A stretch of 6,482 bases of DNA from Candidatus Profundicultor aquiphilus (lineage in GTDB: Bacteria; Atribacterota; Atribacteria; Atribacterales; Caldatribacteriaceae). Below the pieces are notes generated by a model. That model was not told where the DNA came from, searched no databases, and was given only the letters and a program-made list of their open reading frames with translations. Below are positions 1-5,962 of this stretch, in pieces (position 1 is the stretch's first letter; each line of letters opens with the position of its first letter). Location of the stretch: positions 1 through 6,482 of the forward strand of contig JABUEZ010000126.1 in NCBI GenBank assembly GCA_013314795.1. The letters are read 5' to 3'. The translations under genes and the position numbers were made by a program.

Positions 1-31
1 GCGAGGCACGAAGTGCCGAAGCAAACTGGGA
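1..31. repeat. Dispersed intergenic repeat, GCGAG...GAAGCAA type
   Basis: The segment contains a short hairpin (GGCAC-GAA-GTGCC) followed by GAAGCAAACTGGG. It resembles the widespread intergenic repeat in which a GCGAG core and a GAAGCAATCT tail flank a small palindrome. The copy is cut by the window edge, and no coding frame is evident here. Between this and the next repeat (32-107) I see only a possible hairpin, TTCTGC (75-80) with GCAGAA (93-98). Confidence 0.45.
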
Positions 32-107
32 ATTGCTTTGCCAGGCGAAAAAGCAAGTTTGCAGCGATTTCTTGTTCTGCCATTCTGGGCCAGCAGAAAC
101 TTTTACA

Positions 108-136
108 CGTCATTCTGAACTCGTTGCAGGATCTCA
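108..136. repeat. Dispersed CTGAAC...CAGGATCTC repeat, left copy
   Basis: It reads CGTCATTCTGAAC, then a short linker, then GCAGGATCTCA. It matches the pattern of the repeats near the right end of the window (6269-6296 and 6391-6418). This palindromic family is dispersed between genes in many bacterial genomes and has no assigned function. Positions 137-208 that follow hold nothing I recognise. Confidence 0.55.
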
Positions 137-208
137 ACGTTTCAGGACCCCAGTATTTCACTTCTAAAAAATAACGCTGTGTTTTTCAGAAATAATCCTG
201 TTGTTTTT

Positions 209-226
209 ATTCAACCATGGTTGAAT
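209..226. promoter_or_regulatory. 18-bp perfect palindrome, possible operator
   Basis: ATTCAACCATGGTTGAAT is a perfect inverted repeat with no spacer. It is centred about 50 bp upstream of the transcription start predicted from the TATAAT at 256-261. That position suits a dimeric regulator acting on the lipoprotein transcript, for example an activator. No regulator gene is in the window and the protein that might bind is unknown. Confidence 0.4.
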
Positions 227-232
227 TGAAAC

Positions 233-261
233 TTTCCTTTTTTACCTTCGTAATATATAAT
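233..261 (+). promoter_or_regulatory. Candidate sigma-70-type promoter for the leader RNA and first lipoprotein
   Basis: A perfect TATAAT lies at 256-261. A -35 hexamer at 17-bp spacing would be CTTTCC (233-238), which is poor; TTGAAA at 226-231 lies too far upstream. The predicted start, about 267-269, falls at the first base of the leader's long-range helix (269), which supports the -10 assignment. The weak -35 suggests dependence on an activator, consistent with the palindrome at 209-226. Confidence 0.5.
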
Positions 262-267
262 TGAACT

Positions 268-415
268 GACCGGAAGAAGTCCGGATTTTTACAACCCTGA
301 GGTCGAGAGGGTGAAAGGTGCGGTAAATCGAGTATACCCACCCGGTAAAATGAAGGACTTCACAGGAGGGCGAAACAGAGGAAAGCCCCCTTTGTGGGAA
401 ACCTTCCGGTAAGGT
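268..415 (+). ncRNA. Structured 5' leader RNA of unknown class, candidate riboswitch
   Basis: The region just after the predicted start can fold into a closed multi-helix RNA. ACCGGAAG (269-276) pairs perfectly with CTTCCGGT (403-410). AAGTCC (277-282) pairs with GGACTT (355-360), directly continuing the first helix. Three hairpins lie inside: ACCCT/AGGGT (294-298/308-312), GGTG.GGT/ACCCACC (317-324/336-342), and a bulged hairpin at 361-396 around GGGC/GCCC. The loops at 299-307 and 325-335 both carry TCGA and could kiss. Two alternative pairings compete with the outer helix: CCGGA/TCCGG (270-274/280-284, followed by ATTTTT) and ACCTT/AAGGT (401-405/411-415). Mutually exclusive folds suggest a switch. 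I cannot match it to a known class; it lacks the GEMM signature seen elsewhere in this window. The following gene's Shine-Dalgarno is about 20 nt downstream. Confidence 0.5.
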
Positions 416-449
416 AAAAGAAATTCCATTGTAAAAGGAGGTTACACAC

Positions 450-1187
450 GTGAAGAAAAACCTGTGGTTTGTATTTGTAGCCTTGGCCATGGTGGCCATC
501 TTTACTGTGGCCGGTTGTACTCCTTCCACTCCCACTCCGAGTCCGACGGCGACCCCAACTGTGGCGCCGACTGTGGCACCGGATACCGCCTGCCCGAAGG
601 TAGTCAGCACTGTGGTGAGTAAGGCATATAGTGTTGGTGGTAGCTACAACTTTAAAATTGTCATCACCTTTGATGAACCCGTAGAACTGAGTGCCTGCGC
701 GGAAGATCCGGCAAACTGGACAGTGACCGTTAGTAATTCTAAGAGGGATTATTATGCACCAGGAGCTGATCCTATATCAGCTGACGTAGTAGATGTCGAA
801 GCCGACGGCAAGAAAGTAGTCCTTTACGCATCGGTTTATGAAAACGTTAGTTATGATGTCATCTATTACGATGGGAATGGCAATCTGGGACGAGATACCT
901 TTAAATATGAATTCCCCGGTTTGATCTGCAGCGAGGCGGATGCTGAGGCCTATGCGACCGGTTATGAGGAAGGTGAAGGTTGGAGCGACAGCAATGTCGT
1001 TGTTTCCAGCAGCGTTTCCGCTCCCACCGTGGCTGATGTTGTGTCCTGGAAACTTACTGGTGGTTGCTTCATTTACGACGAGCTGGGCAATGGCTGCTGC
1101 AGTTTCTCTGGTGAAGACTGCTGCTTAGAACCGGTCTGCGAAGAATGTGTTGAGGAATGCCCACTGGGGAGTGGTATTTGCCAGTAA
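450..1187 (+). CDS. Cys-rich surface lipoprotein with Ig-like domain, first tandem paralogue
   Basis: A 245-residue predicted lipoprotein of unknown function. It starts at GTG, with AAAGGAGG ending 8 nt upstream. A hydrophobic signal peptide ends in the lipobox VAGC with Cys23, so the mature protein should be lipid-anchored outside the cytoplasmic membrane. Residues about 24-45 form a Pro/Thr/Ala linker. Residues about 47-150 look like a bacterial Ig-like (SbsA/Big_5-style) beta-sandwich, with VITFDEPV, DPANW and ADGKKVVLYASV; this family call rests on pattern only. Residues about 155-205 are an insertion absent from the neighbouring paralogue. The last 40 residues are rich in cysteine and end in EPVCEECVEECPLGSGICQ. 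The cysteines could form disulfides or bind metal. The gene follows the structured leader at 268-415 and ends in its own strong terminator. Confidence 0.85.
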   Translation: MKKNLWFVFVALAMVAIFTVAGCTPSTPTPSPTATPTVAPTVAPDTACPKVVSTVVSKAYSVGGSYNFKIVITFDEPVELSACAEDPANWTVTVSNSKRDYYAPGADPISADVVDVEADGKKVVLYASVYENVSYDVIYYDGNGNLGRDTFKYEFPGLICSEADAEAYATGYEEGEGWSDSNVVVSSSVSAPTVADVVSWKLTGGCFIYDELGNGCCSFSGEDCCLEPVCEECVEECPLGSGICQ

Positions 1188-1200
1188 GCTAATTTTGCCA

Positions 1201-1234
1201 AATCCCCCCGGGGTTTACCCCGGGGGGATTTTTT
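1201..1234 (+). terminator. Strong intrinsic terminator after the first lipoprotein
   Basis: A perfect 13-bp GC-rich stem (1201-1213 with 1218-1230) closes a TTTA loop and continues into TTTTATTT. It lies 14 nt after the stop codon and before the second paralogue, whose Shine-Dalgarno is at 1245-1252. The second gene must therefore depend on readthrough or on an unseen promoter. Confidence 0.9.
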
Positions 1235-1258
1235 ATTTCACATGAAGGAGGGTTTTTT

Positions 1259-1816
1259 GTGGGCACAAGAGTTTATCAAGTATTTTTTTGTGTCTTCATG
1301 ATAGTTTTTGCCTTTGTTATCACGGGTTGTGAGTCTTTTGTTTTATCACCGAACTTGAGCACCGAGCCAACACCCACGCCGTCGCCGGTTGCTGTGGACG
1401 GGACCTGCCCCGACATGGTGAATACCGTGGTTCGGGAGATCTACGATGCTGAACGTTCTGGGGCGTTTAAGGTTGTTGTTACCTTTGACGAAGCCATTGA
1501 GAGCGGCTGCATCGAAGACCCGGCAAAATGGGTGGTGGAGATACGACCTTCTGCCGGTGGAGAAGATCTGACCACTGAGGATGGCGACATCGAAGTGTAC
1601 GGGGTAACGGTTGACGGGAAGAAAGTCACCGTCCTGGCCCAGGTGGTGGGTGGAGAGGTCCCCGATGGCCGTTACACCTGGACCTTAAAAGACTGTGCTG
1701 TCTTTGATGAATCGGGCAATTTCTGCTGTCGTTATTCCGATTCCGTCTGTTATGCAGAACCGGTCTGCGAAGAATGCGTTGAGGAATGCCCACTGGGTGG
1801 CGGAATCTGCCAGTGA
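1259..1816 (+). CDS. Cys-rich surface lipoprotein with Ig-like domain, second tandem paralogue
   Basis: A 185-residue predicted lipoprotein, paralogous to its upstream neighbour. It starts at GTG after AAGGAGGG with about 6 nt spacing. The hydrophobic signal ends ITGC at Cys24, and a Pro/Thr linker (EPTPTPSP) follows. The core aligns with the first paralogue: T.CP..V.TVV, FK.V.TFDE, C.EDPA.W.V, VDGKKV and GN.CC. It lacks the roughly 50-residue insertion, so it is the more compact form. The final 19 residues, EPVCEECVEECPLGGGICQ, differ from the first copy at one position, and 51 of 57 bases are identical. The bodies are far more diverged. The pair arose by tandem duplication; the tail is either under strong selection or was homogenised by conversion. 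Function unknown. Confidence 0.85.
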   Translation: MGTRVYQVFFCVFMIVFAFVITGCESFVLSPNLSTEPTPTPSPVAVDGTCPDMVNTVVREIYDAERSGAFKVVVTFDEAIESGCIEDPAKWVVEIRPSAGGEDLTTEDGDIEVYGVTVDGKKVTVLAQVVGGEVPDGRYTWTLKDCAVFDESGNFCCRYSDSVCYAEPVCEECVEECPLGGGICQ

Positions 1817-1827
1817 GTTAATTGTCC

Positions 1828-1859
1828 AAAGCCCTGGGAAAATTCTGGGGCTTTTTATT
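1828..1859 (+). terminator. Intrinsic terminator after the second lipoprotein
   Basis: AAAGCCC (1828-1834) pairs with GGGCTTT (1848-1854), with partial pairing inside, followed by TTATT. It begins 11 nt after the stop codon. It overlaps the stop of the convergent gene at 1855, but the opposite strand has no T-run, so it probably works mainly on the + strand. Confidence 0.7.
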
Positions 1860-2229
1860 CTTCGGGACAAAGGCGAGCTGTAAGGCGAAGGGTTCCCCCC
1901 GGGGTGTCCAGGTCGGCATAGAAAGATTGTCTGATGTAGCCAGGTTTGCTCACTGTGATGGTCACCTGCCCCAGGGGTGCTTTTATTTCGAAGAATCCTT
2001 CATTATCGGTATAGGTAAAAAGTAATCCACCCTCCTGGTACTCGAGTTTGATTTCCGCCCCCGATAGGGGTTTTTGGGTGACACAGTCTTTGACATAGCC
2101 GGTGATGGTGACCACGTTAGCTCCTGCAGGGGTCGGTGGTGGTACAACGATTTCCCCCTGCGGTGCATTGCAGGAAACCCCGATAAAGGCAACCAGAACC
2201 AGTAACACAAAAATTGTCCTCCGAGCCAT
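1855..2229 (-). CDS. Small lipoprotein with carboxypeptidase-regulatory-like domain
   Basis: A 124-residue predicted lipoprotein. Two ATG codons are adjacent (2232 and 2229). The inner one is chosen because it lies 7 nt from AGGAGG rather than 4. The signal peptide is hydrophobic and ends GVSC; Gly at -3 is unusual for a lipobox, so lipidation is likely but not certain. A short Pro-rich linker (VVPPPTP) follows. The rest fits a single carboxypeptidase-regulatory-like (CarboxypepD_reg) beta-sandwich: ITGYVKD, a PLSGAEI strand, YTDNEGFFEIKAPLG, VTITVSKPGY, and a final strand near LRLTARL. Such domains are usually accessory adhesion or stability modules. A related module occurs in the protease at 4859-5884. 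No catalytic domain is present. The gene converges on the tandem lipoprotein pair and appears to stand alone. Confidence 0.8.
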   Translation of the reverse strand: MARRTIFVLLVLVAFIGVSCNAPQGEIVVPPPTPAGANVVTITGYVKDCVTQKPLSGAEIKLEYQEGGLLFTYTDNEGFFEIKAPLGQVTITVSKPGYIRQSFYADLDTPGGTLRLTARLCPEE

Positions 2230-2232
2230 CAT

Positions 2233-2739
2233 AAACCCTCCTTTTTTGCTTTTAGTCTACCACTTCTTTCCTGGTTCGGCCAGCGTCGGTAGTGTAGCCA
2301 AAACTGACTTTTTGAACCGATTTTTTGGCATAGAGGGTTTCCTGGTTCAGGATTGTAAAACCAAAGCCCGAAACAAGTTCAGAGTTATGCCCGAGATAAA
2401 TCCAGGGGGTAACTTTTTCATCTTTCCCACGTTTTTTTAAGCAGGAATCCGAATCAAAAGAGTCGTGGACCCCTGCTGAACACATCCAGGGTGATAAACT
2501 TTGGAAGTCTTTCCTAAACACATGTATAGGCAAGCCCCTGACATAAACATGCCGGGTAGCTGAATTTTTGTCGTGTTGAGCCTGTTTTTGGGTTTTTTCA
2601 GATTGTGTAAACCAGGCATGTCCCAGATTAGGAATCCGCAGACGCAAAATTAGGAAATCTTTCCTATTTCATTTCTGTTTCCCCCCTTTTACACTGAAAA
2701 TGGAACACACCATGTGGAAAACGAAAGGAGGAAAATAGA
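2233..2739. other. 507-bp noncoding region between divergent lipoprotein genes
   Basis: The region holds the start-side signals of the flanking genes: a Shine-Dalgarno for the - strand gene at about 2236-2242 and AAAGGAGG at 2724-2731 for the + strand gene. It also holds the inverted repeat at 2327-2391. A 131-codon open frame on the - strand (2252-2647) runs across that repeat and shows no domain, so I do not call it a gene. GGCAAGCCCC, CATAAACATG and CCGGGTAGCTG (about 2530-2563, + strand) are faintly reminiscent of the 3' half of a GEMM aptamer, but the 5' half is not recognisable. A weak -10-like TACACT lies at 2690-2695. Confidence 0.5.
2327..2391. repeat. 65-bp element bounded by GGCATA/TATGCC with inverted CTGAAC-type arms
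   Basis: GGCATA (2327-2332) and TATGCC (2386-2391) are exact inverted ends. Inside are CCTGGTTCAGGAT on one side and CCCGAAACAAGTTCAG on the other. These look like two oppositely oriented, degenerate copies of the CTGAAC...GTTTCAG repeat found at both ends of the window. The element could form an imperfect hairpin. Confidence 0.45.
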
Positions 2740-4695
2740 ATGTTTCCAAAGAAAATCGTGTGGTTGTCGTTACCGTTGGTATTTTTTGTATTCTTTGCGG
2801 CCGGATGTTTTGGTACCGGCGCCCAGTTTGGCGCTCCAGGAGCGACCACCGGCATCAAGGGTGTTGTGGCCATGCCTTTGAACGAATGTTATGTGGCCCA
2901 CTGTGATAGTCCTCAGGTGTCCGAAGGGGAATCGGCAGCCCTGGCCGAAATCACCCTGCAAAAGGAGGATGGGACAGCTTACAAGACTGCCGTGACCGAC
3001 GCTTGCGGGCAGTACGAAATCGATAGCGTTGATGATGCCTGTTATATCCTTTATGCCAAAGCCCAGGGTGGGGATGCCATTGTAAAGAAAGGTATCAGCG
3101 GCCTTACCAGTGGCACCATGAACGATGTCGGGGAGGCCAACTACTACACCACGGCGCAGGTAATTATTTATGAAGTGGCTAAAGCCAAATACGGGGACGC
3201 CGTCAAATGCAGTGACATCTCGGGGTTTGTGCCCACGCAGGCCTTGCTTGATGCAGTCAAGAAGGCCCTTTCAGAGTGCCGGGATGCCCAGAAGGACGAC
3301 CTGGTTAAAACCTACGCCACCGGCGTTGCAGACAGCCTTTTCGGCGCTCCGTGCACGTCCTGTGTGCCGGTAACGCCCCCGTCGAAGTGTATTACTCTTC
3401 CGGCCCCCACGATAGGTTACACACCAAATTCACCTCAGCTTAACGAAGCAGTTACTTTCTCGGTTACCAATGCCAATGCGTTTCCCAATAACACCACCTT
3501 CACCTGGGATTTCGGTGACAAAGGTACAGTAACGGGTTCTTCCGTGCAACATACTTACGCAACAGCCGGTTCCTATACTGTTAGTGTCACGGCCAACCAC
3601 AAAAAAGCGTGTGCACCCACCAATGCGGGAGTTGGCGTGAGTTTTGCAGAGTCCAGCTGCCCCGCTGAGTACGGAATCGACGCTTTCCTCTCCGGCCCCA
3701 CTGAGGCCAGTCTCAACCAGGAAGTGACCTTCACTGCCTCCTACCAGGATGGTGGGTACAACCTGCCAGTAACCTATACCTGGTACGTGGATGGCAACCA
3801 GGTCGGTGAGAGTAGTGACACCCTCGAACACACCTTCGCCACCTCTGGCACCCATACCGTGAAAGTGGTGATCGGGAACGAGTGTGGTTCGGGTGAGGAC
3901 ACCAAGGAGATCCAGGTTTCTTGCCAGGAATTAAAAATATCTGGTTTTGATGTTGATGTTTCCTGCAGTTGTCCCACCAAAGGTGATGTAAGGTGCAGTA
4001 CTTGTCCTCCGCCCTGTGAAAACTGTACCATTACAATAAGCAAGATTCAATTTACAGGTACTCGACCACTTGGTTATCGATATGGGTATAGAGTAAAAAC
4101 TGGATTGAGTTGGAGTCCATGGACATGGTATCCCTCAGCATTGGATTGGACAACGGATACTTCCCATACGTTTACTGTCCAGGGTGTGTGCACTTCGCAA
4201 CAGTATGAAGTAGCAGTGCAGGCATACAACGAATGCACGACGGAACCGGCGCAAAAAACCAAGACAGGTACCTTAGATGGTGGGTACTGTTGTCCAGGAT
4301 GTAATACTTCTGATAGCAACGGTTGTTACAAGATTACCTCATCTTCAAGTTACAACAGTGCGACAAACAAGACTACCTTTACTTACACAGTGGAAAGACT
4401 CAGTGAGGGTCCATCGTGTCAAGAAATCAGCCACTGGGTGTTGGATTTTGGGGAAACAATCGATAAATCCAGAATTGTATCGAAAGATGGGGGAAGCTAT
4501 ACCGGTCAAAATGAACCTACTGGTGTCCCAAAAGACCATGGCATAAAATGGAGTTGGGTTTGGAGCAATAGTAATACTTTCACCGTGGTCATTACCGGGT
4601 GTGTGTCTGCAAACACAAACAACACAGCAGGAAAAATAAAATCCGGTCAGAGTACCCCCGTAACTTCGTTGAAGGTTTGCCAACCAGAACTTTAA
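2740..4695 (+). CDS. Large mosaic surface lipoprotein with two PKD domains
   Basis: A 651-residue predicted lipoprotein starting at ATG after AAAGGAGG (8 nt spacing). The signal peptide ends FAAGC with Cys23. Residues about 37-115 look like a carboxypeptidase-regulatory or SdrD-B-like beta-sandwich (GIKGVV; DACGQYEIDSV). Residues about 130-200 are probably helical. Two PKD-like domains follow. The first (about 223-290) has the classic WDFGD at 256-260 and HTYATAGSYTVSVT. The second (about 312-394) has TYTWYVDG and HTFATSGTHTVKVVI. Residues about 395-530 form a Cys-rich region with repeated CP/CC pairs. The last 110 residues, with ISHWVLDFGE and GIKWSW, resemble a beta-rich module I have seen in other secreted bacterial proteins but cannot name. 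PKD domains usually mediate protein or polysaccharide contacts, so an adhesin or scaffold role is inferred. No enzymatic motif was seen. Confidence 0.88.
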   Translation: MFPKKIVWLSLPLVFFVFFAAGCFGTGAQFGAPGATTGIKGVVAMPLNECYVAHCDSPQVSEGESAALAEITLQKEDGTAYKTAVTDACGQYEIDSVDDACYILYAKAQGGDAIVKKGISGLTSGTMNDVGEANYYTTAQVIIYEVAKAKYGDAVKCSDISGFVPTQALLDAVKKALSECRDAQKDDLVKTYATGVADSLFGAPCTSCVPVTPPSKCITLPAPTIGYTPNSPQLNEAVTFSVTNANAFPNNTTFTWDFGDKGTVTGSSVQHTYATAGSYTVSVTANHKKACAPTNAGVGVSFAESSCPAEYGIDAFLSGPTEASLNQEVTFTASYQDGGYNLPVTYTWYVDGNQVGESSDTLEHTFATSGTHTVKVVIGNECGSGEDTKEIQVSCQELKISGFDVDVSCSCPTKGDVRCSTCPPPCENCTITISKIQFTGTRPLGYRYGYRVKTGLSWSPWTWYPSALDWTTDTSHTFTVQGVCTSQQYEVAVQAYNECTTEPAQKTKTGTLDGGYCCPGCNTSDSNGCYKITSSSSYNSATNKTTFTYTVERLSEGPSCQEISHWVLDFGETIDKSRIVSKDGGSYTGQNEPTGVPKDHGIKWSWVWSNSNTFTVVITGCVSANTNNTAGKIKSGQSTPVTSLKVCQPEL

Positions 4696-4718
4696 GTTCA
4701 ACAATTCTGTGAGCAATG

Positions 4719-4760
4719 CTAAAAAGACGGGGCTGTTACTCGCCCCGTCTTTTTAGTTTT
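4719..4760. terminator. Bidirectional intrinsic terminator between convergent genes
   Basis: A perfect 15-bp stem (4719-4733 with 4742-4756) closes an 8-nt loop. GGGGC forms the top of the stem, and A5 on one side faces T5 on the other, so both strands show a GC-rich hairpin ending in a T-run. It lies 23 nt after the PKD lipoprotein's stop codon and about 100 nt beyond the protease stop on the opposite strand. The interval 4761-4858 otherwise shows nothing. Confidence 0.9.
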
Positions 4761-4858
4761 ATGTATGTGAAGGTTTTTCTGGAGCATTGTTTCCCGAGTT
4801 TTTTGGTCACTACTGGATTGTACTCGATGGTATGGTCTCTCTAGATGCGCTATTACTC

Positions 4859-5884
4859 CTATTCCCAATGCTTCATCGGTATCACCGCCATGCCATCTTT
4901 CGGTACCCCTGGGGCTTTGGTGAGGGCATAGCCCACCGGAAGCTGATACAGGGCTGCGAGCATTTCCCGCACGGTTGAGGTGATGGTAGTATTCCTGGGT
5001 GTGGGGTCCATCACACTGCCGTTGCTGGTGTGACCGCCAAAACCCACGGCGTGGCCGAGTTCGTGAAGATACAGCCGTGGCTCTGGGCAGAGGTTCATGC
5101 CCCCGTAGTAGGTCCCACAGGGGAGGATGGCAATTTCGGCTCTGGTGATTTCATAGTTGGACCACCACACCGTGGTTACTCCCCAGGTGCCGGAACCGTA
5201 GGCGGTGACTTTGCTGGCATCGTAGTAGATTTTAATGGGGCTCTGGGAGTTTGTGCTCAGACGGAAGGTGGTAACGCCCCCGATGATTTCGTTCCAGGTG
5301 TTTAAAAGGCCGACCAAATCTACGGTGCCGTTGCCTTCGGTGGCGTCATAGACGTAAACAGTGCCGTTTTTCCAGCGGACCACGTTGTTTTTCCCCCATC
5401 CGTATTTGGTAAGGAGGTCCACCGGTATAGATTGGTCGGTGGGGGTTGGTGTTGGGGTGGGTGAGGTGATTGTGGAAAGTGTGTTTGCTTTTTCCTGTTC
5501 CAGGTTGAAATTGAGGGTGGTCTTTTTTCCCTTCAGGATGGTGGCGGTCTTAGTCTGGGATGCGTAGCCGGCCAATGTAACGGTAACCGTGACCTGCCCG
5601 GTGGGTATCCTGGTGATGGTATAACGTCCCAGGGAATTGGTTTTGCCGGAACGGCCTGCTTCGACTACGGTAACCACCGCATTACGCAGATTTTTCCCGG
5701 TGGATGCGTCCTTCACAATGCCGGATAATGAACCAACCGTTACTTTGGCGGCTTCTTCGTCGTTTTCCATGGATAGGTCTATGGAAGGGACGGTGGCGAT
5801 TTCACAGCCGGCCAGAATGAGTACCACAAAAACCAGAAAGAGACCAAGGTACAGGCGATACGTTGCGAAAAAGCGAGTCTTCAT
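4859..5884 (-). CDS. Metzincin-like zinc metalloprotease lipoprotein under c-di-GMP riboswitch control
   Basis: A 341-residue predicted surface protease. The ATG at 5884 is chosen because GGGGAGAAGG precedes it and a perfect signal peptide with lipobox LAGC (Cys27) follows. The frame stays open 46 codons further upstream, but those would run through the riboswitch. Residues about 51-128 form a carboxypeptidase-regulatory-like domain (GSLSGIVKDASTGK, NSLGRYTITRIPTG, VTVTLAGY). A Pro/Thr linker spans about 139-150. The catalytic region has LHELGHAVGFGGH, giving zinc ligands His274, His278 and His285 and catalytic Glu275. SVMDP (Met292) is the expected Met-turn. This HExxHxxGxxxH plus Met-turn pattern defines metzincins; matrixin-like is the best guess. 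The fold should cleave peptides outside the cell while lipid-tethered. Substrates are unknown; the neighbouring lipoproteins are candidates. It converges on the PKD lipoprotein. Confidence 0.92.
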   Translation of the reverse strand: MKTRFFATYRLYLGLFLVFVVLILAGCEIATVPSIDLSMENDEEAAKVTVGSLSGIVKDASTGKNLRNAVVTVVEAGRSGKTNSLGRYTITRIPTGQVTVTVTLAGYASQTKTATILKGKKTTLNFNLEQEKANTLSTITSPTPTPTPTDQSIPVDLLTKYGWGKNNVVRWKNGTVYVYDATEGNGTVDLVGLLNTWNEIIGGVTTFRLSTNSQSPIKIYYDASKVTAYGSGTWGVTTVWWSNYEITRAEIAILPCGTYYGGMNLCPEPRLYLHELGHAVGFGGHTSNGSVMDPTPRNTTITSTVREMLAALYQLPVGYALTKAPGVPKDGMAVIPMKHWE

Positions 5885-5891
5885 GGTCCTT

Positions 5892-5919
5892 CTCCCCTTT
5901 TTGATATTTGAAAGGGAAG
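5892..5919 (-). promoter_or_regulatory. Hairpin that can sequester the protease Shine-Dalgarno
   Basis: On the - strand CTTCCCTTT (5919-5911) can pair with AAAGGGGAG (5900-5892) over 9 bp including one G-U, with a 10-nt loop. The second arm contains most of the ribosome binding site for the ATG at 5884. This would repress translation unless opened. Whether it is coupled to the riboswitch upstream cannot be judged from sequence alone. Confidence 0.45.
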
Positions 5920-5931
5920 AGAGGGTCAAAT

Positions 5932-5962
5932 AAAAAATGGGACTTGGCAACCCGGCCACCAT
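5932..5962 (-). terminator. Possible riboswitch expression-platform terminator
   Basis: On the - strand ATGG-TGGC (5962-5955) can pair with GCCA (5948-5945) and CCAT (5940-5937), leaving a 4-nt bulge, and a run of six T follows (5937-5932). The left arm is the 3' strand of aptamer helix P3, and the loop and right arm include the 3' strand of P1. Terminator and ligand-bound aptamer would therefore exclude each other, predicting an ON switch. The stem is short and bulged, so strength is uncertain. Confidence 0.4.

Noticed and set aside
270..290. CCGGA/TCCGG hairpin followed by ATTTTT as a simple terminator of an upstream gene
   Set aside because: There is no upstream gene in the window and the hairpin lies just after a good -10 element. 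It fits better as an alternative fold within the leader, though this is not proven.
308..326. AGGGTGAAAGGTGCGGTAA resembles part of bacterial RNase P RNA, and nearby GGTGAAA/GCGGTAAA recalls the FMN riboswitch
   Set aside because: The other conserved RNase P blocks are absent or out of order, the total length is far too short, and the FMN aptamer's other signatures are missing. Treated as coincidence, but an Rfam search should settle it.
242..610. 122-codon open frame on the - strand
   Set aside because: It lies antisense to the leader RNA and the signal peptide/linker of the first lipoprotein; its Val/Gly repeats are the shadow of the Pro/Thr linker.
1441..1629. Short - strand open frame inside the second lipoprotein
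   Set aside because: Antisense shadow of a well-supported coding gene, without a ribosome binding site or domain.
2252..2647. 131-codon open frame on the - strand
   Set aside because: It crosses the inverted repeat at 2327-2391, has no recognisable domain or signal peptide, and its composition does not look like the neighbouring genes. A decayed gene cannot be fully excluded.
5361..5567. Short + strand open frame with Val/Gly repeats
   Set aside because: Antisense to the Pro/Thr linker of the protease; low-complexity shadow.
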